64,000 nucleotides of DNA from Alphaproteobacteria bacterium (lineage in GTDB: Bacteria; Pseudomonadota; Alphaproteobacteria; Micropepsales; Micropepsaceae), in contig JAFBAL010000010.1 of the NCBI GenBank assembly GCA_019247845.1, positions 100,675-164,674 on the forward strand, written 5' to 3'. The position numbers and the translations under genes are program-made. The notes beneath the pieces are model-generated. The model saw only the letters and a program-made list of their open reading frames with translations, ran no database searches and had not been told where the DNA came from. Below are positions 34,400-42,933 of this stretch, one piece after another; positions within the stretch are counted from its first letter, which is position 1, and the number at the start of each line of letters is the position of its first letter.

Positions 34400-35287
34400 A
34401 TGCGTCTCGCTCTCGCCTTCGCCCTCGTCGCCACCGCCGCGCTCGCCGCCGTCTCGCCGGCGGAGAAGGAGTGGCGTGCCGGGATCGACGACGCCAACAG
34501 GCATTTCTCGGCCGATCCGCATGCCATCCTGAAGATCCAGGACGCGGCCTATATGCGCAACGGCGACACCTATTCGCTCATCGGCGTGAAGGAGAAGCCC
34601 GAGACCTATCGCTGGGAGAAGGGCTCCAATGCCAAGGCCGCGCTGATCGCGGGCGTGCGCGACGGCCAGCCCTTCGTGATGTTCAATAAGCATCTCTATG
34701 CCGAGAAGGACATCAACAAAGGCATCCTGGTCGATATCGGCGTCGACGTGCGCGGCGAGAAGACCCAGGTCGATGCCGGCGTCATCGGCGCCAGGCTGTG
34801 GGTCTACAACCAGGACAATCCGGCGGCGAAGGCGTTCAAGGGGCTGGTCTACTATCCCTACGACCCGTCCTATGTCGTGACTGCGACCTTCAAGCCCGAT
34901 CCCAAGCTGCCCAAGCGCATCTTCCGCACCTCGCGCGGCACCGACAAGCAGTTCTATCACGCAGGCGACGCGACCTTCACGCTCAAGGGCAAGACCTTCA
35001 CCCTGCCGCTTTTCGCCGGCGACAACGACCCGAAGAAGATCGACTCGTTCTCGGCCTTCTTCACCGACGGGCTGACGGGCAAGGAGACTTACGGCGCGGG
35101 CCGCTATATCGACATCGAGAAGTTCGGCGCCTTTCCGCCCAAGACCTTCAGGATGGATTTCAACTACGCCTACAATCCGAATTGCGCGCGCTCGGCCTTC
35201 TACGCCTGTCCCTATGCGGTCGATAACATCGCGATGGAGGTGCGCGCGGGCGAGAAGGACCCGCACAAGTTCGGCAATCTTCATTAG
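34400..35287 (+). CDS. DUF1684 family secreted protein
   Basis: 295 residues. Signal peptide about 1-17 (LALAFALVATAALAA). The rest matches DUF1684: WRAGIDDANRHF at the N-terminus, YYPYDPSYVVTATFKP, LPLFAGDND, FFTDGLTGKETYGAGRYID and the C-terminal FNYAYNPNCARSAFYACPYA with two Cys. Function unknown. ATG at 34400 is chosen because it opens the signal peptide; an in-frame ATG at 34370 is possible. The next small gene follows after 16 bp. Confidence 0.82.
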   Translation: MRLALAFALVATAALAAVSPAEKEWRAGIDDANRHFSADPHAILKIQDAAYMRNGDTYSLIGVKEKPETYRWEKGSNAKAALIAGVRDGQPFVMFNKHLYAEKDINKGILVDIGVDVRGEKTQVDAGVIGARLWVYNQDNPAAKAFKGLVYYPYDPSYVVTATFKPDPKLPKRIFRTSRGTDKQFYHAGDATFTLKGKTFTLPLFAGDNDPKKIDSFSAFFTDGLTGKETYGAGRYIDIEKFGAFPPKTFRMDFNYAYNPNCARSAFYACPYAVDNIAMEVRAGEKDPHKFGNLH

Positions 35288-35303
35288 GTATGGGGCGCAC
35301 TGA

Positions 35304-35627
35304 TTGAAGGCAAAGCTCCGTTCCCCCAGCGAGCAGCGCGAGGCCGACCGGGCCCGCGCCAGGCGCGCCGCGCTCAAGGCGCTCAAGAAGGCGAAGAAGG
35401 CGGCGGAGCAAACGAACGTGAAGCTCTCCGACTGGGAGGGCGAGTTCTTAGGCTCGGTCGAGGGGCGGGTGGAGCGCTATGGCCGCGCCTTTCGCGACCC
35501 TGAAAAGGGCGCGCCCACCGCTGCCCTCTCCATGCTGCAAACGCAAAAACTCAAGGAGATCGTCGGCAAGGCCAAGGGGAAAAAGTCAGGCTTTCAGCGG
35601 AAATCGCGGTTCGGACAAACAATTTAA
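35304..35627 (+). CDS. Small basic conserved hypothetical protein
   Basis: 107 residues from a TTG start, the only start in frame. Very basic N-terminus (RARARRAALKALKKAKKAAEQ), a central conserved-looking KLSDWEGEFLGSVEGRVERYGRAFRDPEKG and a basic C-terminus. No membrane segment. The composition suggests nucleic-acid binding, which is inference only. It lies 16 bp after the DUF1684 gene. Confidence 0.6.
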   Translation: MKAKLRSPSEQREADRARARRAALKALKKAKKAAEQTNVKLSDWEGEFLGSVEGRVERYGRAFRDPEKGAPTAALSMLQTQKLKEIVGKAKGKKSGFQRKSRFGQTI

Positions 35628-35671
35628 TTTCGTAGCCGTCGCGTCCCTGTTAATAAACAACCTAATTTCTA

Positions 35672-35685
35672 TTGCGCCGCAGCAA
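35672..35685. promoter_or_regulatory. Dyad TTGC-N6-GCAA in the A+T-rich ccr upstream region
   Basis: The 108 bp between the small basic gene and ccr are A+T-rich for this genome. TTGC (35672-35675) and GCAA (35682-35685) flank six bases, 51 bp before the ccr ATG. Compare the TTTGC-type dyads at 34341-34358 and 40844-40860. Confidence 0.3.
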
Positions 35686-35735
35686 AACTTTGGATCAAGT
35701 TCTGCGTTACGTGGGGCGTGAGCGGGGAGATCCAG

Positions 35736-37016
35736 ATGTCTGCAGCGGCCAAGCCGGCACTCGAAGTCTACAAGGACCTTTACGAGATCGGCGAGATTCC
35801 GCCGCTCGGCCATGTGCCGCCCAAGATGTACGCCTGGGCGGTGCGCAAGGAACGCCACGGCCCGCCCGAAGACTCCATGCAGATCGAGGTCGTGCCCACC
35901 TGGGAGCTCGACAGCCACGACGTGCTCGTCCTCGTGATGGCGGCGGGCGTCAACTACAACGGCGTATGGGCGGCGCTCGGCACCCCGGTCTCGCCGATGG
36001 ACAGCCACAAGAACCCCTACCATATCGCGGGCAGCGACGCGTCCGGCATCGTATGGGCGGTCGGCTCGAAGGTGACGCGCTGGAAGGTCGGCGACGAGGT
36101 CGTCGTCCACTGCAACCAGGACGACGGCGACGACGAGGAGTGCAATGGCGGCGACCCGATGTTCTCGCCGTCGCAGCGCATCTGGGGCTACGAGACGCCC
36201 GACGGCTCCTTCGCCCAGTTCGCGCGCGTGCAGGACCGTCAGTTGATGCCGCGTCCCAAGCATCTCTCCTGGGAAGAGGCCGCGTGCTACACGCTCACGC
36301 TGGCCACCACCTACCGCATGTTCTTCGGCCACAGGCCGCACATCCTGCGCCCCGGCCACAACGTGCTGATCTGGGGCGCCAGCGGCGGGCTCGGTTCCTT
36401 CGCGGTGCAGCTCTGCGCGGTCTCGGGCGCCAACGCCATCGGCGTCATCAGCGACGAGAGCAAGCGCGAGTTCGTCCTCTCGCTCGGCGCCAAGGCGGTG
36501 ATCAACCGCAAGGATTTCAACTGCTGGGGCCAGATGCCCAAGGTCGGCTCCCCCGAATACGACGCCTGGACGAAAGAGGCGCGCAAGTTCGGCAAGGCGA
36601 TCTGGGAGATCACCGGCAAGGGCAACGACGTCGACATGGTGTTCGAGCATCCGGGCGAGGCGACGTTCCCGGTCTCGTGCCTGGTGGTGAAGCGCGGCGG
36701 CATGGTCGTGTTTTGCGCCGGCACCACCGGCTACAACATCACCTTCGACGCGCGCTATGTTTGGATGCGCCAGAAACGCATCCAGGGCTCGCACTTCGCC
36801 AACCTGAAGCAGGCGAGCCAGGCCAACCGGCTGATGCTCGAGCGCCGCCTCGACCCCTGCATGTCGGAAGTCTTCTCGTGGGAAGACATCCCGCGCGCCC
36901 ATACCAAGATGTGGAAGAACGAGCACCTGCCGGGCAACATGGCGGTGCTGGTCAACGCGCAGCAGCCGGGCTTGAAGACCTTCGAGGACGTGCTCGCAGG
37001 TTCCAAGCGGGCGTAG
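35736..37016 (+). CDS. ccrA: Crotonyl-CoA carboxylase/reductase
   Basis: 426 residues, MDR-superfamily enzyme. Diagnostic stretches are YEIGEIPPLGHVPPKMYAWA, MAAGVNYNGVWAALG, HIAGSDASGIVWAVG, ATTYRMFFGHRPH, WGASGGLGSFAVQLC, FEHPGEATFPVS and FANLKQASQANRLM. It reductively carboxylates crotonyl-CoA to ethylmalonyl-CoA with NADPH and CO2, the key reaction of the ethylmalonyl-CoA pathway. ATG at 35736, 6-7 bases after GGGGAG, is preferred to GTG at 35718. Its partners ecm and mcd are 1.4 kb upstream and 3.9 kb downstream. Confidence 0.96.
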   Translation: MSAAAKPALEVYKDLYEIGEIPPLGHVPPKMYAWAVRKERHGPPEDSMQIEVVPTWELDSHDVLVLVMAAGVNYNGVWAALGTPVSPMDSHKNPYHIAGSDASGIVWAVGSKVTRWKVGDEVVVHCNQDDGDDEECNGGDPMFSPSQRIWGYETPDGSFAQFARVQDRQLMPRPKHLSWEEAACYTLTLATTYRMFFGHRPHILRPGHNVLIWGASGGLGSFAVQLCAVSGANAIGVISDESKREFVLSLGAKAVINRKDFNCWGQMPKVGSPEYDAWTKEARKFGKAIWEITGKGNDVDMVFEHPGEATFPVSCLVVKRGGMVVFCAGTTGYNITFDARYVWMRQKRIQGSHFANLKQASQANRLMLERRLDPCMSEVFSWEDIPRAHTKMWKNEHLPGNMAVLVNAQQPGLKTFEDVLAGSKRA

Positions 37017-37134
37017 CGAGCACGCGCCGTTTCCGGCGGCATGGCCGGCACGCGTGCAGCTGGTCCAATTCCCGGCGGACTGCTTGCGATGCGTCGCGTT
37101 TGCGGCGCGCCGTTTTTGCGATTAACTGCGCCCC

Positions 37135-38187
37135 ATGCGGTGGGGCTCCATCCGATACGCAGCTGTCGTCGTCGCGGCGTGGACGCTGGTCGCGCTCGCC
37201 TGGACGCCACCCACGTTCCTGGTGCAGTCGCTGGGCGGTCCGGTGCGTTTCACTGCGCTGCAGGTCTTCGCCGATGTCTGGCTGAGCTTCGTGCCGTGGA
37301 TGGCGGCGACGCCGCTGATCTTCGCGCTCGGACGGCGCTATGCGCTGAGCGAAGGCCGCATCGTTGCGCCGCTCGCGGTCCATATCGCGGCCGGCATCGT
37401 GCTGGTGCCGGTGGTGACCGCGCTGGGCGTGACCCTGAGCCGGCTCGCGATGCAGGTGCCGGCGGGTCCGCTCAACATCCTGGGCGCGGTGCTCATCACC
37501 GCTTTCTACAGCGTGCCGACCTATGTCGCCGCCGTCGCGGTCGGGCAGGCGCTCGCCTTCTTCGAGCGTTACCGGCTGCGCGAGCGCCTGCTCGCCCGCG
37601 CCGAGCTGCGCGCGCTGCAGGCCCAGCTCAATCCGCATTTCCTGTTCAATGCGCTGAACGCGATCTCGGCGCTCGGCTATCGCGACGCCGAGCGCGCCGA
37701 CGAAGCGCTGACCAAGCTGGCGGCGATCCTGCGCATCTCGCTTCAGGAGCGGCCCGAGCTCGTCGCGCTCAAGGACGAGATCGCCTTCGCGCAGGACTAT
37801 CTGGGCCTCTATGCGCTGCTCCTGCCCGGCCGGACGATGCTGATGATCGAGGTCGAGCCCGCGGCCTGGGACGCCGCGGTGCCCGCTCTGCTGCTGCAGC
37901 CGCTGGTCGAGAACGCGCTGCTGCACGGTCTCGCCAAGCTCCAGGCGGGACGATTGAAGATCGCGGCGAAGCGCGACGGCGACCGGCTGTCGCTCAATCT
38001 GCACAACGATGCGCCGCGCGACGCCGCGCCCTCCGACGGTAAGGTGGCGGGATCGGGCATCGGCCTTGCCAATACGCGCGAGCGGCTGCGCGTGCTGTTC
38101 GGCGGCGCCGCGCGGATGCGCTTCGTGCGCAATGCCGACGATGCCCTGATCGAGATCGACCTGCCCTATCGCGAGGCGGAGCCGTGA
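37135..38187 (+). CDS. LytS-type sensor histidine kinase (His_kinase family)
   Basis: 350 residues. Four membrane helices in residues 1-145, no large periplasmic sensor. The His_kinase domain has RALQAQLNPHFLFNALNAIS with the phosphorylated His, and the ATPase part has LLLQPLVENALLHG (N box) and SGIGLANTRERL (G box). It phosphorylates the LytTR regulator encoded immediately downstream with a 4-bp ATGA overlap. Signal unknown. It lies between ccr and the amidohydrolase gene. Confidence 0.92.
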   Translation: MRWGSIRYAAVVVAAWTLVALAWTPPTFLVQSLGGPVRFTALQVFADVWLSFVPWMAATPLIFALGRRYALSEGRIVAPLAVHIAAGIVLVPVVTALGVTLSRLAMQVPAGPLNILGAVLITAFYSVPTYVAAVAVGQALAFFERYRLRERLLARAELRALQAQLNPHFLFNALNAISALGYRDAERADEALTKLAAILRISLQERPELVALKDEIAFAQDYLGLYALLLPGRTMLMIEVEPAAWDAAVPALLLQPLVENALLHGLAKLQAGRLKIAAKRDGDRLSLNLHNDAPRDAAPSDGKVAGSGIGLANTRERLRVLFGGAARMRFVRNADDALIEIDLPYREAEP

Positions 38188-38909
38188 AAACGATCCGCGC
38201 GGTCATCGTCGACGACGTCGAGCTCGCCCGCGAGCGCGTGCGCCAATACCTGGCGGGCGAAGACGACGTCGAGGTGGTGGGCGAGGCCGGCACGGGCGCC
38301 GAAGCGGTCCGGCTGATCGCGCGGCTCATGCCCGATCTGGCGTTCCTCGACGTGCAGCTTCCCGATTTCGACGGCTTCGCGGTCGCGGCGAGGCTGCCGG
38401 TCGCGCCGGTGATCGTCTACCTCACCGCGCATGACGACCAGGCGCTCAAGGCCTTCGAGGCGGGCGCCCTCGACTATCTCATCAAGCCCTTCGACCGCGA
38501 GCGCTTCGGGCGCGCGCTCAATCGCGCCAGGATGCAGATCGGGCTCAAGGGCGGCGCGCCGGTGCCGGCGGCGGAATACGTCAAGCGGCTGGCGATCAAG
38601 GACAAGGACCGCACCGACGTCGTGGCGACGTCCGAGGTCGATTACATCGACGTCGCCGGGCACTATCTCTGCGTCCATGTAGGCCCGCAGGTGCATCTGA
38701 TCCGCGGCTCGCTCGGCGACCTGGAAGAGAAGCTCGACCCGGCCGAGTTCGCGCGCATCCACCGTTCCGCCATCGTGCGGCTCGACCGCGTGAAGTCGCT
38801 GGTGGCGCGCCGCAACGGCGACAGCGACCTGTGGCTGGCCGACGGCGCCAAGCTCCTGATGAGCCGCAACTACGGCGAGGCGGTGCGCAAAAGATTGGGC
38901 GGCGCCTGA
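38184..38909 (+). CDS. LytTR-family response regulator
   Basis: 241 residues. Receiver domain: IVDDVELARERV, phospho-Asp in LAFLDVQLPDFDG, Thr in YLTAHDD, Lys in YLIKPFD. C-terminal LytTR DNA-binding domain (about 135-241): EVDYIDVAGHYLCVHV, RIHRSAIVRLDRVKSL and LMSRNYGEAVRKRLG. Partner of the upstream kinase. Targets are unknown; the amidohydrolase gene 107 bp downstream is a candidate by position. Confidence 0.93.
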   Translation: MKTIRAVIVDDVELARERVRQYLAGEDDVEVVGEAGTGAEAVRLIARLMPDLAFLDVQLPDFDGFAVAARLPVAPVIVYLTAHDDQALKAFEAGALDYLIKPFDRERFGRALNRARMQIGLKGGAPVPAAEYVKRLAIKDKDRTDVVATSEVDYIDVAGHYLCVHVGPQVHLIRGSLGDLEEKLDPAEFARIHRSAIVRLDRVKSLVARRNGDSDLWLADGAKLLMSRNYGEAVRKRLGGA

Positions 38910-38913
38910 TTTC

Positions 38914-38955
38914 GCACCGTTCGCGCCGTCCCAAGCACCGTTGGCGCCATTGCCC
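38914..38955. repeat. Imperfect 21-bp tandem repeat after the LytTR gene
   Basis: gcaccgttcgcgcc (38914-38927) is repeated as gcaccgttggcgcc (38935-38948) with a 21-bp period, beginning 4 bp after the LytTR stop codon. It fits the pattern of short tandem duplications at gene ends in this window. Confidence 0.6.
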
Positions 38956-39016
38956 CTTGGGGCCTCGCGGTTTTCCGCTTACCTGCCCACCGCAACGCCA
39001 ACCGGGCCAGGACCTC

Positions 39017-40270
39017 ATGCGCCTCACCATCGCCGCTCTCGTGCTCAGCACCACATGCGCTTTCGCCGGCGGCTTCGTCGTCAAGGATGTGCGCGTCTTC
39101 GACGGCGACAGGACCATCGAGAAGACCGACGTCGCAGTGCGCGACGGCCGCATCGTTTCCGTCGGCAGCGGCGTCGCGTCGCGCGGGCTCGAAACGATCG
39201 AGGGCAGGGGCAAGACCTTGCTGCCGGGCCTGATCGACGCGCATGTCCACGTCTTTCCCGGTGCGCAGCAGGACGCCTTGCGCTTCGGCGTCACCACCGA
39301 GCTCGACATGTTCTCGATGCTGCCGTTCCTGAAGGATTGGCAGGAGCAGCGCCGCTCGCTGCGCCGCACCTCCGGTGCCGATACCTGGAGCGCCGGCATC
39401 GGCGTCACCGCGCCCGGCGGGCATCCGACCGAGATGAGCGGGCCGTTCACCGTTCCCGTGCTGGCGCCGGGCGACGACGCGCGCGCCTTCGTCGACAAGC
39501 GCGTCAAGGAGGGCTCGGACTACATCAAGGTCATCATCGAGGACCTGGCCGAATATCCCGGCCGCGCGCCGATGCCGACCTTGAGCCGCGACCAGGTCTG
39601 CGCGGTGGTCTCCGCCGCCCATGCCGACGGCAAGATGGCGGTCGTGCATGTCCAGACCGAGGCGGCGGCGCGCGAGGCGATGGACTGCGGCGCCGACGGT
39701 CTCGCTCATCTCTATCCCGACAGGCCAGCCGACCCGGTCATGGTGGCCCAGGTCAAGGCGCACGGCATGTTCATCGAGACCACGGCCGCGGTCTGGGCCG
39801 GCGCCTCGGGCACCGGCATGGCCGACAAGCTCGCCGCCGATCCGCGCGTCGCCCTCTATCTCTCGCAGGCGCAGCTGCGCTCGCTCGCCTATCGCGGCAA
39901 GACGACGATGCCGGATTTCTTCTCCAACGCGCTCGCCAGCATCCGCCGCTATCACGCGGCGGGCGTGCCGCTGCTGGCCAGCACCGACGCGCCGAACCCC
40001 TCGACCGCGCATGGCGTGTCGCTGCACGAGGAGCTGCAGATCTACGTCCAGGCCGGCTACACGCCCGCAGAGGCGCTGCATGCCGCGACCGGGGCGCCCG
40101 CGGACGTCTTCCATCTGGGCGACCGCGGGCGGATCAGGAAAGGCGACCGCGCCGACCTGGTGCTGGTCGACGGCGATCCGACGCGCGACATCGCCGACAC
40201 GCTCTCGATCGAGCGCATCTGGAAGAATGGCTTCGCGGTCGACCGCGCGCCGAAGGAGATCAGGCGTTGA
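39017..40270 (+). CDS. Secreted amidohydrolase-family enzyme
   Basis: 417 residues. Signal peptide about 1-18 (IAALVLSTTCAFAGG). Amidohydrolase TIM barrel: LLPGLIDAHVHVFPG (HxH metal ligands), KVIIEDL with the carbamylation-position Lys, VVHVQTEAAAREAM and GLAHLYPD with His ligands, and LLASTDAPNPSTAHGVS with the catalytic Asp. C-terminal composite domain with GRIRKGDRADLVLVDGDP. Resembles imidazolonepropionase/prolidase-type enzymes acting on cyclic amides or peptides in the periplasm. Its last codons and stop are duplicated downstream. Confidence 0.88.
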   Translation: MRLTIAALVLSTTCAFAGGFVVKDVRVFDGDRTIEKTDVAVRDGRIVSVGSGVASRGLETIEGRGKTLLPGLIDAHVHVFPGAQQDALRFGVTTELDMFSMLPFLKDWQEQRRSLRRTSGADTWSAGIGVTAPGGHPTEMSGPFTVPVLAPGDDARAFVDKRVKEGSDYIKVIIEDLAEYPGRAPMPTLSRDQVCAVVSAAHADGKMAVVHVQTEAAAREAMDCGADGLAHLYPDRPADPVMVAQVKAHGMFIETTAAVWAGASGTGMADKLAADPRVALYLSQAQLRSLAYRGKTTMPDFFSNALASIRRYHAAGVPLLASTDAPNPSTAHGVSLHEELQIYVQAGYTPAEALHAATGAPADVFHLGDRGRIRKGDRADLVLVDGDPTRDIADTLSIERIWKNGFAVDRAPKEIRR

Positions 40271-40316
40271 AACGCGCGCCGAAGGAGGCCAGGCGTTGAA
40301 AGAAGCGGCACGTTGA
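40244..40316. repeat. 29-bp tandem duplication of the amidohydrolase gene end
   Basis: Unit 1 at 40244-40272 covers the last codons (RAPKEIRR) and the TGA; unit 2 at 40273-40301 repeats it with two or three differences and encodes RAPKEARR-stop in a shifted frame. A third degenerate echo follows (KEAAR-stop, TGA at 40314-40316). Three successive TGA codons thus end all three frames. Confidence 0.9.
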
Positions 40317-40318
40317 GC

Positions 40319-40774
40319 CTACTCGCCGCCGCCGTTCAGCCAATGCACCTTGTCGAGCTCGGCCTTGTGCTGCTTGTAGAAGGCGATCTGGGCGGGCGAG
40401 ACGCGGTCGGCGAGCTTGGGCGCGGCGGAGGGATAGAGCACGCACATCCCCGCATCCATCAGCGCGAAGGGCATCACCACCACGTCATGGGCGGTCAGGC
40501 CATGCTTCTTGAACAGCGCCATGGCGCCGGGCATCGCGCTCATCCGCGCTTCCATCTCGGCGATGGACTTGGAGTCTTCGGCGCCATGCATCTGCTTGTC
40601 CATGCCCGGCATCTTGTGCGCGTCGTCCATGGCGGCCTGCATCGCGGTCACCTTGTCCATGGAGAGGGAATAGCTTTTGAGCGCCGCGAGGTCGGCCGGC
40701 GACAGGTCGTTCTTGGCAAAGGCGGGCGAGGCGAAGGCGAGGCTTGCGGCAATGCACAGGACGGCGGCTCTCAT
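40319..40774 (-). CDS. Small secreted hypothetical protein
   Basis: 151 residues with a clear signal peptide (1-20, CIAASLAFASPAFA). The mature part is helical and Met-rich (AMQAAMDDAHKMPGMDKQM, AEMEARMSAMPGAMALFKKHG), then DVVVMPFALMDAGMCVLYP. Met-rich periplasmic proteins sometimes bind copper, but no metal site is evident here. Family not recognised. Convergent with the amidohydrolase region and divergent from mcd. Confidence 0.65.
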   Translation of the reverse strand: MRAAVLCIAASLAFASPAFAKNDLSPADLAALKSYSLSMDKVTAMQAAMDDAHKMPGMDKQMHGAEDSKSIAEMEARMSAMPGAMALFKKHGLTAHDVVVMPFALMDAGMCVLYPSAAPKLADRVSPAQIAFYKQHKAELDKVHWLNGGGE

Positions 40775-40843
40775 GGGCTCTCTCTCCAAATGGGGTGCGC
40801 GATTGAAGCCGAAAGGCCTTGGGGAACGCAACCGGGACCAAGA

Positions 40844-40860
40844 TTTGCCTTGGATGCGAA
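40844..40860. promoter_or_regulatory. TTTGC-N7-GCGAA imperfect dyad upstream of mcd
   Basis: TTTGC (40844-40848) and GCGAA (40856-40860) lie about 42 bp before the mcd start. One mismatch from the TTTGC/GCAAA arms upstream of ecm. Confidence 0.25.
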
Positions 40861-40901
40861 GGGCGCCATAGCATGGCTGAAGACGTTCCCGAAGGATGAC
40901 G

Positions 40902-42554
40902 ATGCAGACGCTTCTCCCGCACCTGATCGCCCGTTGCGAGGAGGCGGTGCTGGTCGCCGAAGGCTTGCTTGCCGCCGCCAAGGACAGCGTGGCGCGCGCC
41001 GTGCCCTCGCGCGAGGCGCTCGACCGGCATCAGCGCGCGGCGCATGCGCTGGCCTGGACCGCGACCTATGTCGAGTCCTTGCGCCAGATGGCGCGCTGGG
41101 CCCGGCGCCTCGAGCGCGAGGCGCGGCTGGGCGAGATCGAGCAGCTGATCCTCCAGGCCGCGTTCGGCGAATATCTGGCGCAACTGGCGGGCGGCATCCC
41201 CATGAGCCAAAGCGAGATCGTGCGTCCGCGCGACATGGGCCTCGACGACGACGTGGCCGCGGGCTTCTGGACGCCGACGGTCAAGGAGCTGGTGGACGTC
41301 GGAACGCTGCGTGAAACGCGCCAGGCGATCGCGGACCATCTGGCCGCCCATGCCGGCGCGATGGCAATAGGCGATCCCGGCCTCGACGAGACCATGGGCC
41401 TGGTGCGCGACCAGTTCTATCGCTTCGCCCAGGACAAGGTGGCGCCGCACGCCCATGGCTGGCATCTGCGCGACGAGCTGATCCCGCTCGACGTGGTGGA
41501 GCAGATGAGCCAGCTCGGCGTCTTCGGCCTGACGGTGCCGGAGGAGTATGGCGGCGCGGGGCTGCCCAAGACCGCCATGTGCGTGGTGTCCGAGGAATTG
41601 AGCCGCGCCTATATCGGCGTCGGCTCGCTCGGCACGCGCTCCGAGATCGCGGCCGAGCTCATTCTGTCGGGCGGCACCCGGGAGCAGCGCGAGCGCTGGC
41701 TGCCCTTGATCGCGCACGGCACCAAGCTTCCGACGGCGGTGTTCACCGAGCCCGACGTCGGCTCGGACCTGGGCAGCCTGCGCACCCGCGCGGTGCGAGA
41801 AGGCGACGCGTACAAGATCACCGGCAACAAGACCTGGATCACCCATGCCGCGCGCGCCGACGTGATGACCCTGCTGGCGCGCACCGATCCCAACACATCC
41901 GACTATCGCGGTCTCTCGATGTTCGTCGCCGAGAAGCCGCGCGGCACGGACGCCGATCCGTTTCCGGCAAAGGGCATGTCGGGCGGCGAGATCGGCGTGC
42001 TCGGCTATCGCGGCATGAAGGAGTTCGAGATCGGTTTCGACGGCTTCGAGGTGCCGGCGGCCGATCTTCTGGGCAGCGAGGAGAACCAGGGCTTCAAGCA
42101 GCTGATGCAGACCTTCGAAAGCGCGCGCATCCAGACCGCTTCGCGCGCCATCGGGGTCGCGCTTTCGGCGATGGATGTCGGGCTTTCCTATGCTCTCGAC
42201 AGGAAGCAGGGCGGCCAGCGCATCTTCAATTACCCGCGCGTCGCCGACAAGCTCGCGATGATGGCGGTGGAGATCGCGATCGCGCGCCAGCTTTCCTATC
42301 ACGCCGCGCGTGAGAAAGACGAGGGCCGGCGCTGCGATCTCGAAGCCGGCATGGCAAAGCTGCTCGCCGCGCGCGTCGCCTGGGCGGCGGCCGACAACGC
42401 CGTGCAAATCCATGGCGGCAACGGCTTCGCGCTGGAATATCCGGTGAGCCGCATCCTGTGCGACGCGCGCATCCTGAACATCTTCGAAGGCGCGGCCGAG
42501 ATCCAGGCACAGGTCATCGCGCGGCGCCTGTTGGAAGACCGGAGCAATCGATGA
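40902..42554 (+). CDS. mcd: (2S)-Methylsuccinyl-CoA dehydrogenase
   Basis: 550 residues, longer than ordinary acyl-CoA dehydrogenases (about 390) because of an N-terminal helical extension of about 150 residues (LLPHLIARCEEAVLVAEGLL ...), a hallmark of Mcd. The flavoprotein core has MGLVRDQFYRFAQDKVAPHA, GLTVPEEYGGAGL, FTEPDVGSDLGSL, ITGNKTWITHAA, VQIHGGNGFALEYP and LNIFEGAAEIQAQ. It oxidises methylsuccinyl-CoA to mesaconyl-C1-CoA after Ecm. ATG 40902 has GAAGG 6 bases upstream; ATG 40896 is an alternative. Its stop overlaps the hisE start. Confidence 0.92.
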   Translation: MQTLLPHLIARCEEAVLVAEGLLAAAKDSVARAVPSREALDRHQRAAHALAWTATYVESLRQMARWARRLEREARLGEIEQLILQAAFGEYLAQLAGGIPMSQSEIVRPRDMGLDDDVAAGFWTPTVKELVDVGTLRETRQAIADHLAAHAGAMAIGDPGLDETMGLVRDQFYRFAQDKVAPHAHGWHLRDELIPLDVVEQMSQLGVFGLTVPEEYGGAGLPKTAMCVVSEELSRAYIGVGSLGTRSEIAAELILSGGTREQRERWLPLIAHGTKLPTAVFTEPDVGSDLGSLRTRAVREGDAYKITGNKTWITHAARADVMTLLARTDPNTSDYRGLSMFVAEKPRGTDADPFPAKGMSGGEIGVLGYRGMKEFEIGFDGFEVPAADLLGSEENQGFKQLMQTFESARIQTASRAIGVALSAMDVGLSYALDRKQGGQRIFNYPRVADKLAMMAVEIAIARQLSYHAAREKDEGRRCDLEAGMAKLLAARVAWAAADNAVQIHGGNGFALEYPVSRILCDARILNIFEGAAEIQAQVIARRLLEDRSNR

Positions 42555-42880
42555 GCGACGCACACCCGATCGACCGCCTCTATGCGACCATCGCCTCGCG
42601 CAAGCGCGCCGATCCCAAGCGCTCCTATACCGCGCAGCTGATGAAGCGCGGCACCGCGCAATGCGCCAAGAAGCTGGGCGAGGAAGGCGTCGAGGCCGCG
42701 CTCGCCGCCGTCGCCGGCACGAAGAAGGAGCTGATCGACGAATCCGCCGACGTGCTGTTCCATCTGCTGGTGGTGTGGGCCGCGCGCGGCATCAAGCCGA
42801 AAGCGGTCTATGACGCGCTGGCGCAGCGCGAGGGACGCTCGGGGCTGGCGGAGAAGAAGGCGCGCAAGAAGCGCAAGTGA
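42551..42880 (+). CDS. hisE: Phosphoribosyl-ATP pyrophosphohydrolase
   Basis: 109 residues, all-alpha MazG-like fold. Metal-binding acidic motifs are visible as KLGEEGVEAALAA and LIDESADVLFHLLV. YTAQLMKRGTAQCAKKLGEE is typical HisE. It removes pyrophosphate from phosphoribosyl-ATP in histidine synthesis. ATG overlaps the mcd stop (ATGA), although no other his gene is nearby. A basic C-terminal tail (KKARKKRK) closes the protein. Convergent with the XRE regulator gene (53 bp gap). Confidence 0.88.
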   Translation: MSDAHPIDRLYATIASRKRADPKRSYTAQLMKRGTAQCAKKLGEEGVEAALAAVAGTKKELIDESADVLFHLLVVWAARGIKPKAVYDALAQREGRSGLAEKKARKKRK

Positions 42881-42933
42881 TCGGCGGCACAAAGCGGCAA
42901 TCGCGCAGCGACGCGATCGCGCACGCGGCGCGT

